From assembly GCA_964633825.1 (NCBI GenBank), contig CAZWHE010000067.1, forward strand, positions 1 through 19,749: a DNA stretch of 19,749 bases. The letters run 5' to 3'. The translations under genes and the position numbers were made by a program. The stretch comes from CAZWHE01 sp964633825 (lineage in GTDB: Bacteria; Planctomycetota; B15-G4; CAYZWU01). Position 1 is the first letter of the stretch. Each line of letters opens with the position of its first letter. Shown here piece by piece: positions 14,085-19,749 of this stretch. The notes under the pieces are model-generated. The model searched no databases and was not told the DNA's origin. It saw only the letters and a program-made list of their open reading frames with translations.

Positions 14085-14669
14085 TTACTTTTTAAAAGGC
14101 ATTCCAAGCTCTCTGAGAAGGAACAGAGCCTTCTCATCATTGTCGGCAGATGTCACGATCGTAATATCCATACCCTGGATGAACTGGACGCTGTCCAGGT
14201 CGATTTCGGGAAACACGATTTGTTCCCCGAGCCCCATGGTAAAGTTTCCCCTTCCGTCGAAAGACTTGTTGTGAATCCCCCTGAAGTCACGGATACGCGG
14301 GATGGCGATTGAGATCAAGCGGTCGAGGAATCCCCACATCTGATTCCCCCTCAGAGTCGCTTTGCATCCGATCGGCATGCCTTCCCTGAGCCTGAAACCG
14401 GCAATGGAATGCTTGGCTTTGGTCATGGCCGGCTTCTGGCCGGTGATTGTGGCCAGATCCTTCATAGCCGCGTCCAGCGCCGTTTTGTTTTCGCGAGCCT
14501 TGCCGACGCCCATATTGATGACGACTTTTTCGACTCTGGGAATCTGGTGCGGATTCTTAAGAGAGAATGCTTCGCGGAGTTTGCCGACAACCTCGTCCCG
14601 ATACTTCTTTCGGAGTCTCGGTGTCTTTTTCTCCGTTGCTTTTTTTTCTTTTGTCGCTGCCTTTTCCAT
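14085..14669 (-). CDS. rplE: 50S ribosomal protein L5
   Basis: L5 binds 5S rRNA and touches the P-site tRNA. The 194-aa protein carries KVVINMGVGKARENK, GQKPAMTKAKHSIAGFRLREG, IPRIRDFRGI and GLGEQIVFPEI in family order. Compared with the usual 179 residues it has a lysine- and glutamate-rich N-terminal extension of about 16 residues before RLRKKY. The start is supported by GAGG a few bases before the ATG. It follows rplX by 29 bases. Confidence 0.97.
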   Translation of the reverse strand: MEKAATKEKKATEKKTPRLRKKYRDEVVGKLREAFSLKNPHQIPRVEKVVINMGVGKARENKTALDAAMKDLATITGQKPAMTKAKHSIAGFRLREGMPIGCKATLRGNQMWGFLDRLISIAIPRIRDFRGIHNKSFDGRGNFTMGLGEQIVFPEIDLDSVQFIQGMDITIVTSADNDEKALFLLRELGMPFKK

Positions 14670-14698
14670 TTTGCCTCTCTATTCCTGCGGCCTTTCTC

Positions 14699-15013
14699 TT
14701 ATGAAGGGAAGGGCTCGGAGCACTTGCAGCACATTCTGATCTTCTTGCTGTCCTTCACCTCGAACCGGATCCTGACACCCTTCTGGCATTTTTCGCAGTA
14801 GGGCATCACATTGGAAATCGCAAGGGGATTCTCCTTTCGGATCCTTCCTCCCTGCGGATTCTGCTGACTCCGGCGAACGTGCTTGTACACCATGTTGGTG
14901 CCTTCCACGACGACACGGTCGCTGTGCTGCAGAATCCGGAGCACTTTACCGGTCATTCCTTTGTCGGCTCCCGCCGTGATAACGGCGAGATCGCCCGCTT
15001 TCAACCTCATCAT
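14699..15013 (-). CDS. rplX: 50S ribosomal protein L24 with C-terminal zinc ribbon
   Basis: L24 is an assembly initiator near the tunnel exit. The 104-aa protein has the N-terminal KOW segment (LKAGDLAVITAGADKGMTGKVL), the VEGTNMVYKHVRRSQ block and a C-terminal half with C73-x2-C76 and C95-x2-C98, the four-cysteine pattern seen in many bacterial L24 proteins. Adjacent ATG codons at 15013 and 15010 are both possible starts; GGAG about 9 bases before the first favours it slightly. Confidence 0.96.
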   Translation of the reverse strand: MMRLKAGDLAVITAGADKGMTGKVLRILQHSDRVVVEGTNMVYKHVRRSQQNPQGGRIRKENPLAISNVMPYCEKCQKGVRIRFEVKDSKKIRMCCKCSEPFPS

Positions 15014-15048
15014 GATTCATTGCTCCAGAACACTGGGCTCTCCGTGCA

Positions 15049-15417
15049 TCAGACGACCTCGGAAGCCAGCGATATGATCTTCATAAAGTTCTTTTGGCGC
15101 AATTCCCGCGCAACGGCACCGAAGATCCGGGTTCCTTTCGGATTGTTATCGTCATCGAGAATCACGACAGCATTGCTGTCAAAGCGAACATACGATCCGT
15201 CAGGCCTCCTCACATTGTTCTTTGTCCTGACAATGACTCCCTTGATTATTTGCTTTTTCTTAACCTCGCCCTTGGGGGTGGCCTTTTTGACGGAACCCAC
15301 GATAATGTCACCCACACCGGCGTATCTTCTCTTTGATCCCCCGAGCACGGTAATGCACATCACGGTCTTTGCCCCCGTGTTATCCGCTACGTCCAGGAGG
15401 CTCTGCATCTGGATCAT
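15049..15417 (-). CDS. rplN: 50S ribosomal protein L14
   Basis: L14 lies at the subunit interface. The 122 aa start MIQMQSLLDVADNTGAK and contain the GDIIVGSVKKATPKG and VRRPDGSYVRFDSNAVVI blocks and the RIFGAVARELR end, all diagnostic. Length is exactly typical. It begins two bases after the rpsQ stop, so coupling to rpsQ is likely. Confidence 0.98.
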   Translation of the reverse strand: MIQMQSLLDVADNTGAKTVMCITVLGGSKRRYAGVGDIIVGSVKKATPKGEVKKKQIIKGVIVRTKNNVRRPDGSYVRFDSNAVVILDDDNNPKGTRIFGAVARELRQKNFMKIISLASEVV

Positions 15418-15419
15418 TG

Positions 15420-15677
15420 TTAGTCACCTTCTCTTTCGAGGATGCGGTTCAACCGCCAGTGCTTCGTCTTGCTGATGGGCCGTGTAAACGATATTTCTAC
15501 CTTGTCGCCCACACGGGCCTCGTTATTTTCGTCGTGCGCTTTCAAACTGGTGAAGCGCTTAACGAATTTGCCATAACGAGGATGCTTGACCAGCCTCATA
15601 ACCTGAACAGTGATCGATTTGTTCATGGCGTCACTGATTACGGTTCCGGCTTTCATTACTTTTTTCTTTTCTGTCAT
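15420..15677 (-). CDS. rpsQ: 30S ribosomal protein S17
   Basis: S17 is an OB-fold protein of the 30S body. The 85 aa include GTVISDAMNKSITVQV, HPRYGKFVKRFTSLKAHDE and VEISFTRPISKTKHWRL, all family-typical. I chose ATG at 15677 over the adjoining in-frame TTG at 15680 because GAGG lies 7 bases before the ATG. It follows rpmC by 54 bases and is 2 bases from rplN. Confidence 0.96.
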   Translation of the reverse strand: MTEKKKVMKAGTVISDAMNKSITVQVMRLVKHPRYGKFVKRFTSLKAHDENNEARVGDKVEISFTRPISKTKHWRLNRILEREGD

Positions 15678-15731
15678 CAATCCGCCTCAAGAAACAGATT
15701 ACTCATTCGTCTTCCAGATATTCGGTCTCCT

Positions 15732-15944
15732 CTATCTGGGAGCGGCTCCGCGAATTCCCTTTCGCCGCTCCTCGAGGATGGTCAGGATCCTGGCCACCTG
15801 CCTCCTGATTTCTTTGATCCTTGAAGGATTGGCGATATTCTCACTCGCCGACTGGAACTTCAGATCAAAGAGCTCCTTGTTAAAGTTCTTCAGGTCGTAT
15901 CGGAGCTCTTTATCTTCCTTTGATCTCAGATCCTTCGATTTCAT
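15732..15944 (-). CDS. rpmC: 50S ribosomal protein L29
   Basis: L29 is a small helical protein at the tunnel exit that helps form the docking site for trigger factor and SRP. The 70 aa form two helices, with the KELFDLKFQSASENIANPSR core and the RIKEIRRQVARILTIL helix. Its ATG overlaps the rplP stop as ATGA (15941-15944), which suggests coupling. Confidence 0.96.
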   Translation of the reverse strand: MKSKDLRSKEDKELRYDLKNFNKELFDLKFQSASENIANPSRIKEIRRQVARILTILEERRKGIRGAAPR

Positions 15945-16357
15945 GCCTTCGCTCTCCTCTTGACAAGGCGAACCTTGATGGGCAGTTTGTGAGCGACCCG
16001 GTTGAATGTCAAAACGGCCTGTTCCTCGGGAACACCGCTGAGCTCATACAGAATCGTCCCCGGTTTCACGACAGCGGCCCAGAACTCGGGTTCGCCCTTT
16101 CCTTTACCCATACGTGTTTCCGCCGGTGTCGATGTGACCGGTTTGTGAGGAAAAATACGGATAAAAACCTTGGCTTCCCGCGCAGCCCGGCTGGCCGCGA
16201 TTCGGCCCGCCTCGATCTGCTGCCCGCTGATCCAGCCGGACTCCAGGGCCTGCAGCCCGAACTCTCCAAACTCTACGGAGTTTCCACGCTGCGCCAGTCC
16301 GCGGACCCTGCGCCGCTGTTGCTTGCGGTAACGACTTCTTTTCGGCATCAGAGCCAT
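15941..16357 (-). CDS. rplP: 50S ribosomal protein L16
   Basis: L16 helps position A-site tRNA and binds near 5S rRNA. The 138-aa protein starts MALMPKRSRYRKQQRR and contains the GRIAASRAA, VFIRIFPHKPVT, RMGKGKGEPEFWAAVVKPG and KLPIKVRLV blocks. The start at 16357 has GGAG 10 bases upstream and fits the family's MLMPKR opening. The frame stays open upstream to the rpsC stop and offers a GTG at 16435 that would add 26 residues; see the repeat at 16379-16432. I prefer the conserved start. Confidence 0.96.
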   Translation of the reverse strand: MALMPKRSRYRKQQRRRVRGLAQRGNSVEFGEFGLQALESGWISGQQIEAGRIAASRAAREAKVFIRIFPHKPVTSTPAETRMGKGKGEPEFWAAVVKPGTILYELSGVPEEQAVLTFNRVAHKLPIKVRLVKRRAKA

Positions 16358-16378
16358 TGGAACAACTCTCCAAATTGC

Positions 16379-16432
16379 AATATCGCCACGGTCAAGGCCG
16401 CCCGCTCGATCGAGGCCGCCGCCCGGATCGAG
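16379..16432 (-). repeat. Degenerate 18-bp tandem repeat in the rpsC-rplP spacer
   Basis: The 84-base spacer contains three imperfect 18-bp units on the minus strand: 16432-16415, 16414-16397 and 16396-16379. Units one and two match at 14 of 18 positions. Read in the frame shared by rpsC and rplP, they give LDPGGG, LDRAGG and LDRGDI. The LDR codons of units two and three differ only at third positions. This is compatible with a coding past or an rplP extension, but could be chance. Confidence 0.6.
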
Positions 16433-16441
16433 CACGCCGCC

Positions 16442-17077
16442 TTAACTGCGCTTGAATTTCTCTCCCCTGTAAATCCACACCTTGATTCCGATCAGGCCCG
16501 CCTTGGTTCGGGCTTCAGCGAATCCGTAATTGACATCGGCAGTCAGTGTTTGCAGAGGAATCTTGCCGATAATAAACTGCTCTCGCCGCGCCATCTCCGC
16601 TCCGGCCAGCCTTCCGGCCACATGGATCTTGATGCCTTCGGCGCGGGCCTGCATCGTTGTGAGGGCGGTTTTCTTCATCACCCTTCTGAAAGAAGCTCTT
16701 TTCTGCAGCTGCTCTGAAATACTCTGAGCAACCAGGTTGGCGCAGAGCTCGGGTTTTTCGATCTCCTTGAACTCGATTATCACCTGGCGACTCGTGATCT
16801 TTTCCAGCTCCGATGTGATCTGGTCGGCCCGTGAGCCGCCACGGCCGATCAGGACACCGGGACGAGCTGTATAAATGAGAACTTTGATGGTCTCTCGGGT
16901 TCTTTCAATGTCGATCCGGTCGATAGCAGCGGAGTAGCACTCCTTCCTGAGATAACGTCGGATATTCTGATCCTCCAGCAGCAGCTTGGAGAATTCTTTC
17001 TTGCCCGAATACCAGCGTGATCTCCAGTTCTCGATGATGCCGATTCTAAAACCGGTCGGATTGACTTTCTGACCCAT
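16442..17077 (-). CDS. rpsC: 30S ribosomal protein S3
   Basis: S3 lines the mRNA entry tunnel of the 30S subunit. The 211 aa start MGQKVNPTGFRIGI, as usual. The type-2 KH domain has VLIGRGGSRADQI at about 75-87, and the C-terminal domain has AEGIKIHVAGRLAGAEMAR and the DVNYGFAEARTKAGLIGIKVWIY end. The ATG shares one base with the rplV stop (TAATG). The stop is followed by an in-frame open spacer leading to rplP. Confidence 0.98.
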   Translation of the reverse strand: MGQKVNPTGFRIGIIENWRSRWYSGKKEFSKLLLEDQNIRRYLRKECYSAAIDRIDIERTRETIKVLIYTARPGVLIGRGGSRADQITSELEKITSRQVIIEFKEIEKPELCANLVAQSISEQLQKRASFRRVMKKTALTTMQARAEGIKIHVAGRLAGAEMARREQFIIGKIPLQTLTADVNYGFAEARTKAGLIGIKVWIYRGEKFKRS

Positions 17078-17493
17078 TATGACTCCTCGTTTTCGGATTC
17101 TGCGGAGGCGGCTACTTCTTCGCCGGTTTCTTGACCGCCTGGCATTTCACCGAGCTCGTCGCTCAGCGTGATTTTGATATGGCTTGTTCTCTTGAGAATG
17201 GGAACGGCCCTTCCTCTCGAGATGGGTCGCCACCTGGCTCGCCCGCCCAGGAGTGGGCCCTCGTCCACTATCGCGTTTTTGATAAAGAGGCTGTCGAGAT
17301 CGATTTCGACGTTCTGTTCCGCGTTGTTGAGCGCGGAACGGATCACCTTCACCACCATGGGTTTGGCGCGTCTGTTCACGAATTTCAGTCTGTCCAGCGC
17401 ACTGTTGACGTTCATGCCCCGGATGAGATCCACAACGTAACGCGCTTTCCTCGGAGAGATTCGCGCATACATGTGGCTCGCTTGAAACTCCAT
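17077..17493 (-). CDS. rplV: 50S ribosomal protein L22
   Basis: L22 reaches from the surface into the nascent-peptide tunnel. The 138-aa protein starts MEFQASHMYARISPRKARYVVDLIRG, split here as the usual ARxxRxSPRKAR motif, and the start has GGAG nine bases upstream. A longer frame from TTG 17547 has no ribosome binding site and was rejected. The tunnel hairpin reads VDEGP at 76-80, then LLGGRARWRP, then GRA...KRTSHI. By my alignment it is three residues longer than E. coli L22 where E. coli has SMKR. The last 28 residues form an acidic tail that most homologues lack. Confidence 0.96.
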   Translation of the reverse strand: MEFQASHMYARISPRKARYVVDLIRGMNVNSALDRLKFVNRRAKPMVVKVIRSALNNAEQNVEIDLDSLFIKNAIVDEGPLLGGRARWRPISRGRAVPILKRTSHIKITLSDELGEMPGGQETGEEVAASAESENEES

Positions 17494-17549
17494 TGACTCA
17501 CTCTCCACTGACAAATCGCCCGGTCCCGCAGATGCGGAAAGGGACAACG

Positions 17550-17819
17550 TTATTTCTGTTTCTTGCCGGTGTGACCCCGGAAAAGTCTCGTGATTGCGAA
17601 TTCCCCGAGTTTGTGCCCCACCATATCCTCCGTTACAAAGACCTTCACAAAAGATTTACCGTTATGAACAAGAAAAGTTTTCGAAACAAATTCAGGAGGA
17701 ATCGTGCTTGCCCGAGCCCAGGTTTTAATCGGCTCGTGGCTGCCCGCTGCCTCTCGAAGGCGTATTTTTTTCAACAGCTTGGCGTCAAGATAAGGCCCTT
17801 TTTTAATACTCCGGCTCAT
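17550..17819 (-). CDS. rpsS: 30S ribosomal protein S19
   Basis: S19 lies in the 30S head with S13. The 89 aa start MSRSIKKGPYLDAKLLKKI and contain KTWARASTIPPEFVSKTF, VHNGKSFVKVFVTEDMVGHKLGEF and the end TRLFRGHTGKKQK. The start at 17819 lies one base after the rplB stop; the frame extending up to 17948 overlaps rplB and has no homology. Its ribosome binding site lies within the end of rplB. Confidence 0.97.
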   Translation of the reverse strand: MSRSIKKGPYLDAKLLKKIRLREAAGSHEPIKTWARASTIPPEFVSKTFLVHNGKSFVKVFVTEDMVGHKLGEFAITRLFRGHTGKKQK

Positions 17820-17820
17820 C

Positions 17821-18651
17821 TTATTTCTTCTTTCTCCTCCGCAGGATAAAAGCATTGCTCGGTTTCTGCCGCGACCGCGTTCTTCCTCCCTTGGAAAGCT
17901 TTCCCGTTGGAGAACAGGGATGGCGACCGCCGCCGGAGCGTCCCTCACCGCCGCCCATGGGGTGGGAAACCGGATTCTGGGCGGTTCCCCTCACATGAGG
18001 GCGGCGCCCCCTCCATCGGGCCCGACCCGCTTTTCCGAGGGAGACATGCTGATAGTCCAGATTGCCGACCTGCCCGATCGTGGCGCGACACTCAACAGAA
18101 ACCTTCCGGATCTCTCCGGAAGGAAGAAGCAGGTTGGCGAATCCCCCTTCCCGCGCCTGCAGCTGGATAACCGTACCAGCGCCTCTGCCGAGCTGCCCGC
18201 CGTGGCCGGGCTTCAGTTCCACGTTGTGCACCGCCAGGCCAAGGGGGATCGATTTGAGCGGCATTGTATTGCCGATCTTGGGCTCCACCTGTATTCCCGA
18301 CTCGACCATGTCGTTAACCTTGACCCCATGAGGAGCCAGGATATACCGTTTTTCACCGTCCCGATAATGGAGAAGAGCGATCCACGAAGACCGGTTCGGA
18401 TCATATTCGATCGCTGCGACACGAGCCGGCACGCCATCCTTGTTTCTTTTGAAGTCGATGATCCGATACTTCCTCTTGTGGCCGCCGCCGCGAAAACGAG
18501 AAGACGTGTGCCCGTGACAGTTGCGGCCGCCGCTCTTCTTGTACGGTTTCAGGAGCGATTTCTCCGGTTTCTTCTTCGTAAGCCCCGAATAATCGAGAAC
18601 GCTTCCGAATCTGCGGCCGGGCGATGTGGGTTTGTATTTCTTGATCGGCAT
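17821..18651 (-). CDS. rplB: 50S ribosomal protein L2
   Basis: L2 is needed for subunit joining and peptidyl transferase activity. The 276 aa show the conserved order KKYKPTSPGRRFGSV, SGGRNCHGHTSSRFRGGGHKR, RVAAIEYDPNRSSWIALLHY, then GRGAGTVIQLQAREGG and the C-terminal RPHVRGTAQNPVSHPMGGGEG block. In that block M232 stands where E. coli has His229, a residue linked to catalysis. The rest of the protein appears normal, including its basic tail. It follows rplW by 52 bases and nearly abuts rpsS. Confidence 0.98.
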   Translation of the reverse strand: MPIKKYKPTSPGRRFGSVLDYSGLTKKKPEKSLLKPYKKSGGRNCHGHTSSRFRGGGHKRKYRIIDFKRNKDGVPARVAAIEYDPNRSSWIALLHYRDGEKRYILAPHGVKVNDMVESGIQVEPKIGNTMPLKSIPLGLAVHNVELKPGHGGQLGRGAGTVIQLQAREGGFANLLLPSGEIRKVSVECRATIGQVGNLDYQHVSLGKAGRARWRGRRPHVRGTAQNPVSHPMGGGEGRSGGGRHPCSPTGKLSKGGRTRSRQKPSNAFILRRRKKK

Positions 18652-18703
18652 TTTGTTGTTCGCTCCAGCCTAATACGCCTTCAGCCGGCAGCATTTCTCC
18701 GTT

Positions 18704-18985
18704 TTAGATAAACTCGATCGCTTCACCTTCTTTGAGAGTGATAACGGCTCTTTTCACATCTGGCCGGGAGTAAGTTCGATACCCCCCTCCCTTGGCTTTC
18801 CCTTTTCGGATCATCGTATTGACCTTCAACACATGAACACTGAAAAGGGATTCGATTGCAGCCGTGATCTCTCTCTTGTTGGCTTTCCGGTGCACCAGAA
18901 AACTGTAACAGTTGTTTTTCTCCGCCTGAAGAGTCCCTTTCTCGGTGATCAGCGGTTTTAATATGATCTTGTACGGGTTATCCAT
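18704..18985 (-). CDS. rplW: 50S ribosomal protein L23
   Basis: L23 sits at the tunnel exit and docks trigger factor and SRP. The 93 aa include IILKPLITEKGTLQAEKNN, the FLVHRKANKREITAAIESLF helix and the RPDVKRAVITLKEGEAIEF end, which match the family. AAAGGA lies about 10 bases before the ATG. It is 36 bases from rplD. Confidence 0.97.
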   Translation of the reverse strand: MDNPYKIILKPLITEKGTLQAEKNNCYSFLVHRKANKREITAAIESLFSVHVLKVNTMIRKGKAKGGGYRTYSRPDVKRAVITLKEGEAIEFI

Positions 18986-19021
18986 CTCCGAGGCGTCCTT
19001 TCAACAGGTCGATAGCTTCGT

Positions 19022-19606
19022 TCAGGAAGACAATGTCCTGTACTTGATCATGTGATATGCGTTGACATCATTGACCGGCAAGATGTCGACACCCGCAATG
19101 TTCCTGAACGACAAGTAGGAAACCTCATCCTCCCCCGAAAGGAGAACGAGCACTTTCCCTTTCAAGTCCAGCTTACCGAGAGCGGCAACCGCTTCACGTG
19201 TCGAAGGCTTTTCGAGTCCGAATCCCGTGATGATAAAGGTTTCCTCGTCTTTCAGTTTGGCATAGAAGGCATTACGAAGGGCTTCCTTCTTCGCTTTGCG
19301 CGGGATCGAATAAGAGTAATCCCTCGGTTTGGGTCCGAAAATGACTCCCCCGCCCTTTCTCAAAGGCGAACTGAAATCCCCCGCGCGCGCCATGCCCGTG
19401 CCCTTCTGCCTGTAAGGTTTTCTTGTGGTGCGAGAAACCTCGGCCCGCGTTAATGTGGAATGAGTCCCCTGTCTCATGTTAGCCTCATACATGAGGACAG
19501 CGTCTTTTAAGAGACGCTTCTTGACCTTGTCGCCGAAAGTGGATTCGTCAACATTGGTTTTGGAGATCGTGTCTCCGGCCAAATCATAAGTCGCGATCTC
19601 AACCAT
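19022..19606 (-). CDS. rplD: 50S ribosomal protein L4
   Basis: L4 is an early-assembly protein with a long loop that forms part of the exit-tunnel constriction; in E. coli it also represses the S10 operon. The 194-aa protein carries the MRQGTHSTLTRAEVSRTTRK region, the loop QKGTGMARAGDFSSPLRKGGG (67-87) and VIFGPKPRDYSYSIPRK. The loop has Met72 where the usual motif is KGTGRAR. Length is slightly below the usual 200-210. The ATG shares one base with the rplC stop (TAATG). Confidence 0.97.
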   Translation of the reverse strand: MVEIATYDLAGDTISKTNVDESTFGDKVKKRLLKDAVLMYEANMRQGTHSTLTRAEVSRTTRKPYRQKGTGMARAGDFSSPLRKGGGVIFGPKPRDYSYSIPRKAKKEALRNAFYAKLKDEETFIITGFGLEKPSTREAVAALGKLDLKGKVLVLLSGEDEVSYLSFRNIAGVDILPVNDVNAYHMIKYRTLSS

Positions 19607-19749
19607 TACTCACCCTCTTTCTTTCGACTATCAATGGTCCGGGGCACTCCTGTCTTCGCCGTCCTGATCCTGAGAACAGTGTTGCGCGCTCCGGGAACAG
19701 ATCCCTTGATTAGAAGAAGGTTTCTGTCGGAATCGACCTCGATGACTTC
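19606..19749 (-). CDS. rplC: 50S ribosomal protein L3, C-terminal part (runs off right edge)
   Basis: The last 47 codons of L3 are present. They include the family-typical VIEVDSDRNLLLIKGSVPGARN stretch, which matches the V-x-V-D-x-x-x-N-L-(L)x-V-K-G-x-V-P-G pattern close to the end of L3. A charged tail of about 15 residues (KTGVPRTIDSRKKEGE) follows. The N-terminal part and the rpsJ start of the operon lie outside the window. The TAA stop overlaps the rplD ATG by one base. Confidence 0.93.
   Translation of the reverse strand, partial: EVIEVDSDRNLLLIKGSVPGARNTVLRIRTAKTGVPRTIDSRKKEGE

Noticed and set aside
15920..16717. A 265-codon plus-strand frame opposite rplP and rpsC
   Set aside because: It is antisense to conserved ribosomal genes with no recognisable domain.
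17494..17547. An N-terminal extension of L22 from TTG 17547
   Set aside because: There is no Shine-Dalgarno sequence before it, the added residues lack homology, and ATG 17493 has a good site and the conserved start.
17496..17549. Short CCGC-ATCT-GCGG hairpin in the rpsS-rplV spacer
   Set aside because: The stem is only 4-5 bp and likely unstable; it is not distinct from chance.
17920..18711. A 263-codon plus-strand frame opposite rplB
   Set aside because: It is antisense to a highly conserved gene and has no domain.

Overview
This window looks like a chromosomal housekeeping segment of a free-living bacterium of intermediate-to-high GC. It holds the start of a division and cell-wall (dcw/mra) cluster, one unrecognised zinc-ribbon gene, a DNA polymerase III alpha gene, and a nearly complete S10-spc-alpha ribosomal super-operon. 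The ribosomal proteins, the RpoA with its C-terminal domain and the two-helix-plus-coil FtsL-type protein are all bacterial. The zinc-ribbon protein upstream of mraZ, the absence of rpmD and the direct secY-infA junction suggest an Acidobacteriota/Aminicenantota-like or related lineage. That placement is a weak inference, not something the sequence proves.

Layout. (1) Positions 1-2077, minus strand: mraZ, rsmH, ftsL and the first 83 codons of a class B penicillin-binding protein (ftsI position), running off the left edge. The stretch before mraZ carries repeats that look like MraZ boxes. (2) 2277-2888, minus: a 203-aa protein of unknown function with a CxxC...CxxC zinc ribbon, in the same direction as mraZ. 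(3) 3086-6553, plus: dnaE, the only plus-strand gene, diverging from the zinc-ribbon gene and converging on rplQ with 44 bases between stop codons. (4) 6598-19749, minus: 27 genes in the order rplC(partial)-rplD-rplW-rplB-rpsS-rplV-rpsC-rplP-rpmC-rpsQ-rplN-rplX-rplE-rpsN-rpsH-rplF-rplR-rpsE-rplO-secY-infA-rpmJ-rpsM-rpsK-rpsD-rpoA-rplQ. Most neighbours are a few to about 80 bases apart, and several share ATGA, TAATG or TGATG stop-start overlaps that suggest translational coupling.

How the genes work together. The ribosomal block makes the core of both subunits, the SecY channel that takes nascent membrane and secreted proteins, initiation factor IF1 and the RNA polymerase alpha subunit, so translation, export and transcription are co-expressed. 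The mra block supplies the regulator MraZ, the 16S rRNA methyltransferase RsmH and the septal proteins FtsL and FtsI. DnaE replicates the chromosome.

I see no mobile element, CRISPR array, tRNA, rRNA, toxin or defence gene, and no clearly new multi-gene system. The notable things are small: spacer repeats and hairpins inside the operons, a possible structure-bridged ribosome binding site before rpmJ, unusual residues in L2, L4 and L22, a missing rpmD, and the unknown zinc-ribbon gene. No stretch over 300 bases lacks a gene; the longest gaps are about 200 bases on either side of the zinc-ribbon gene.
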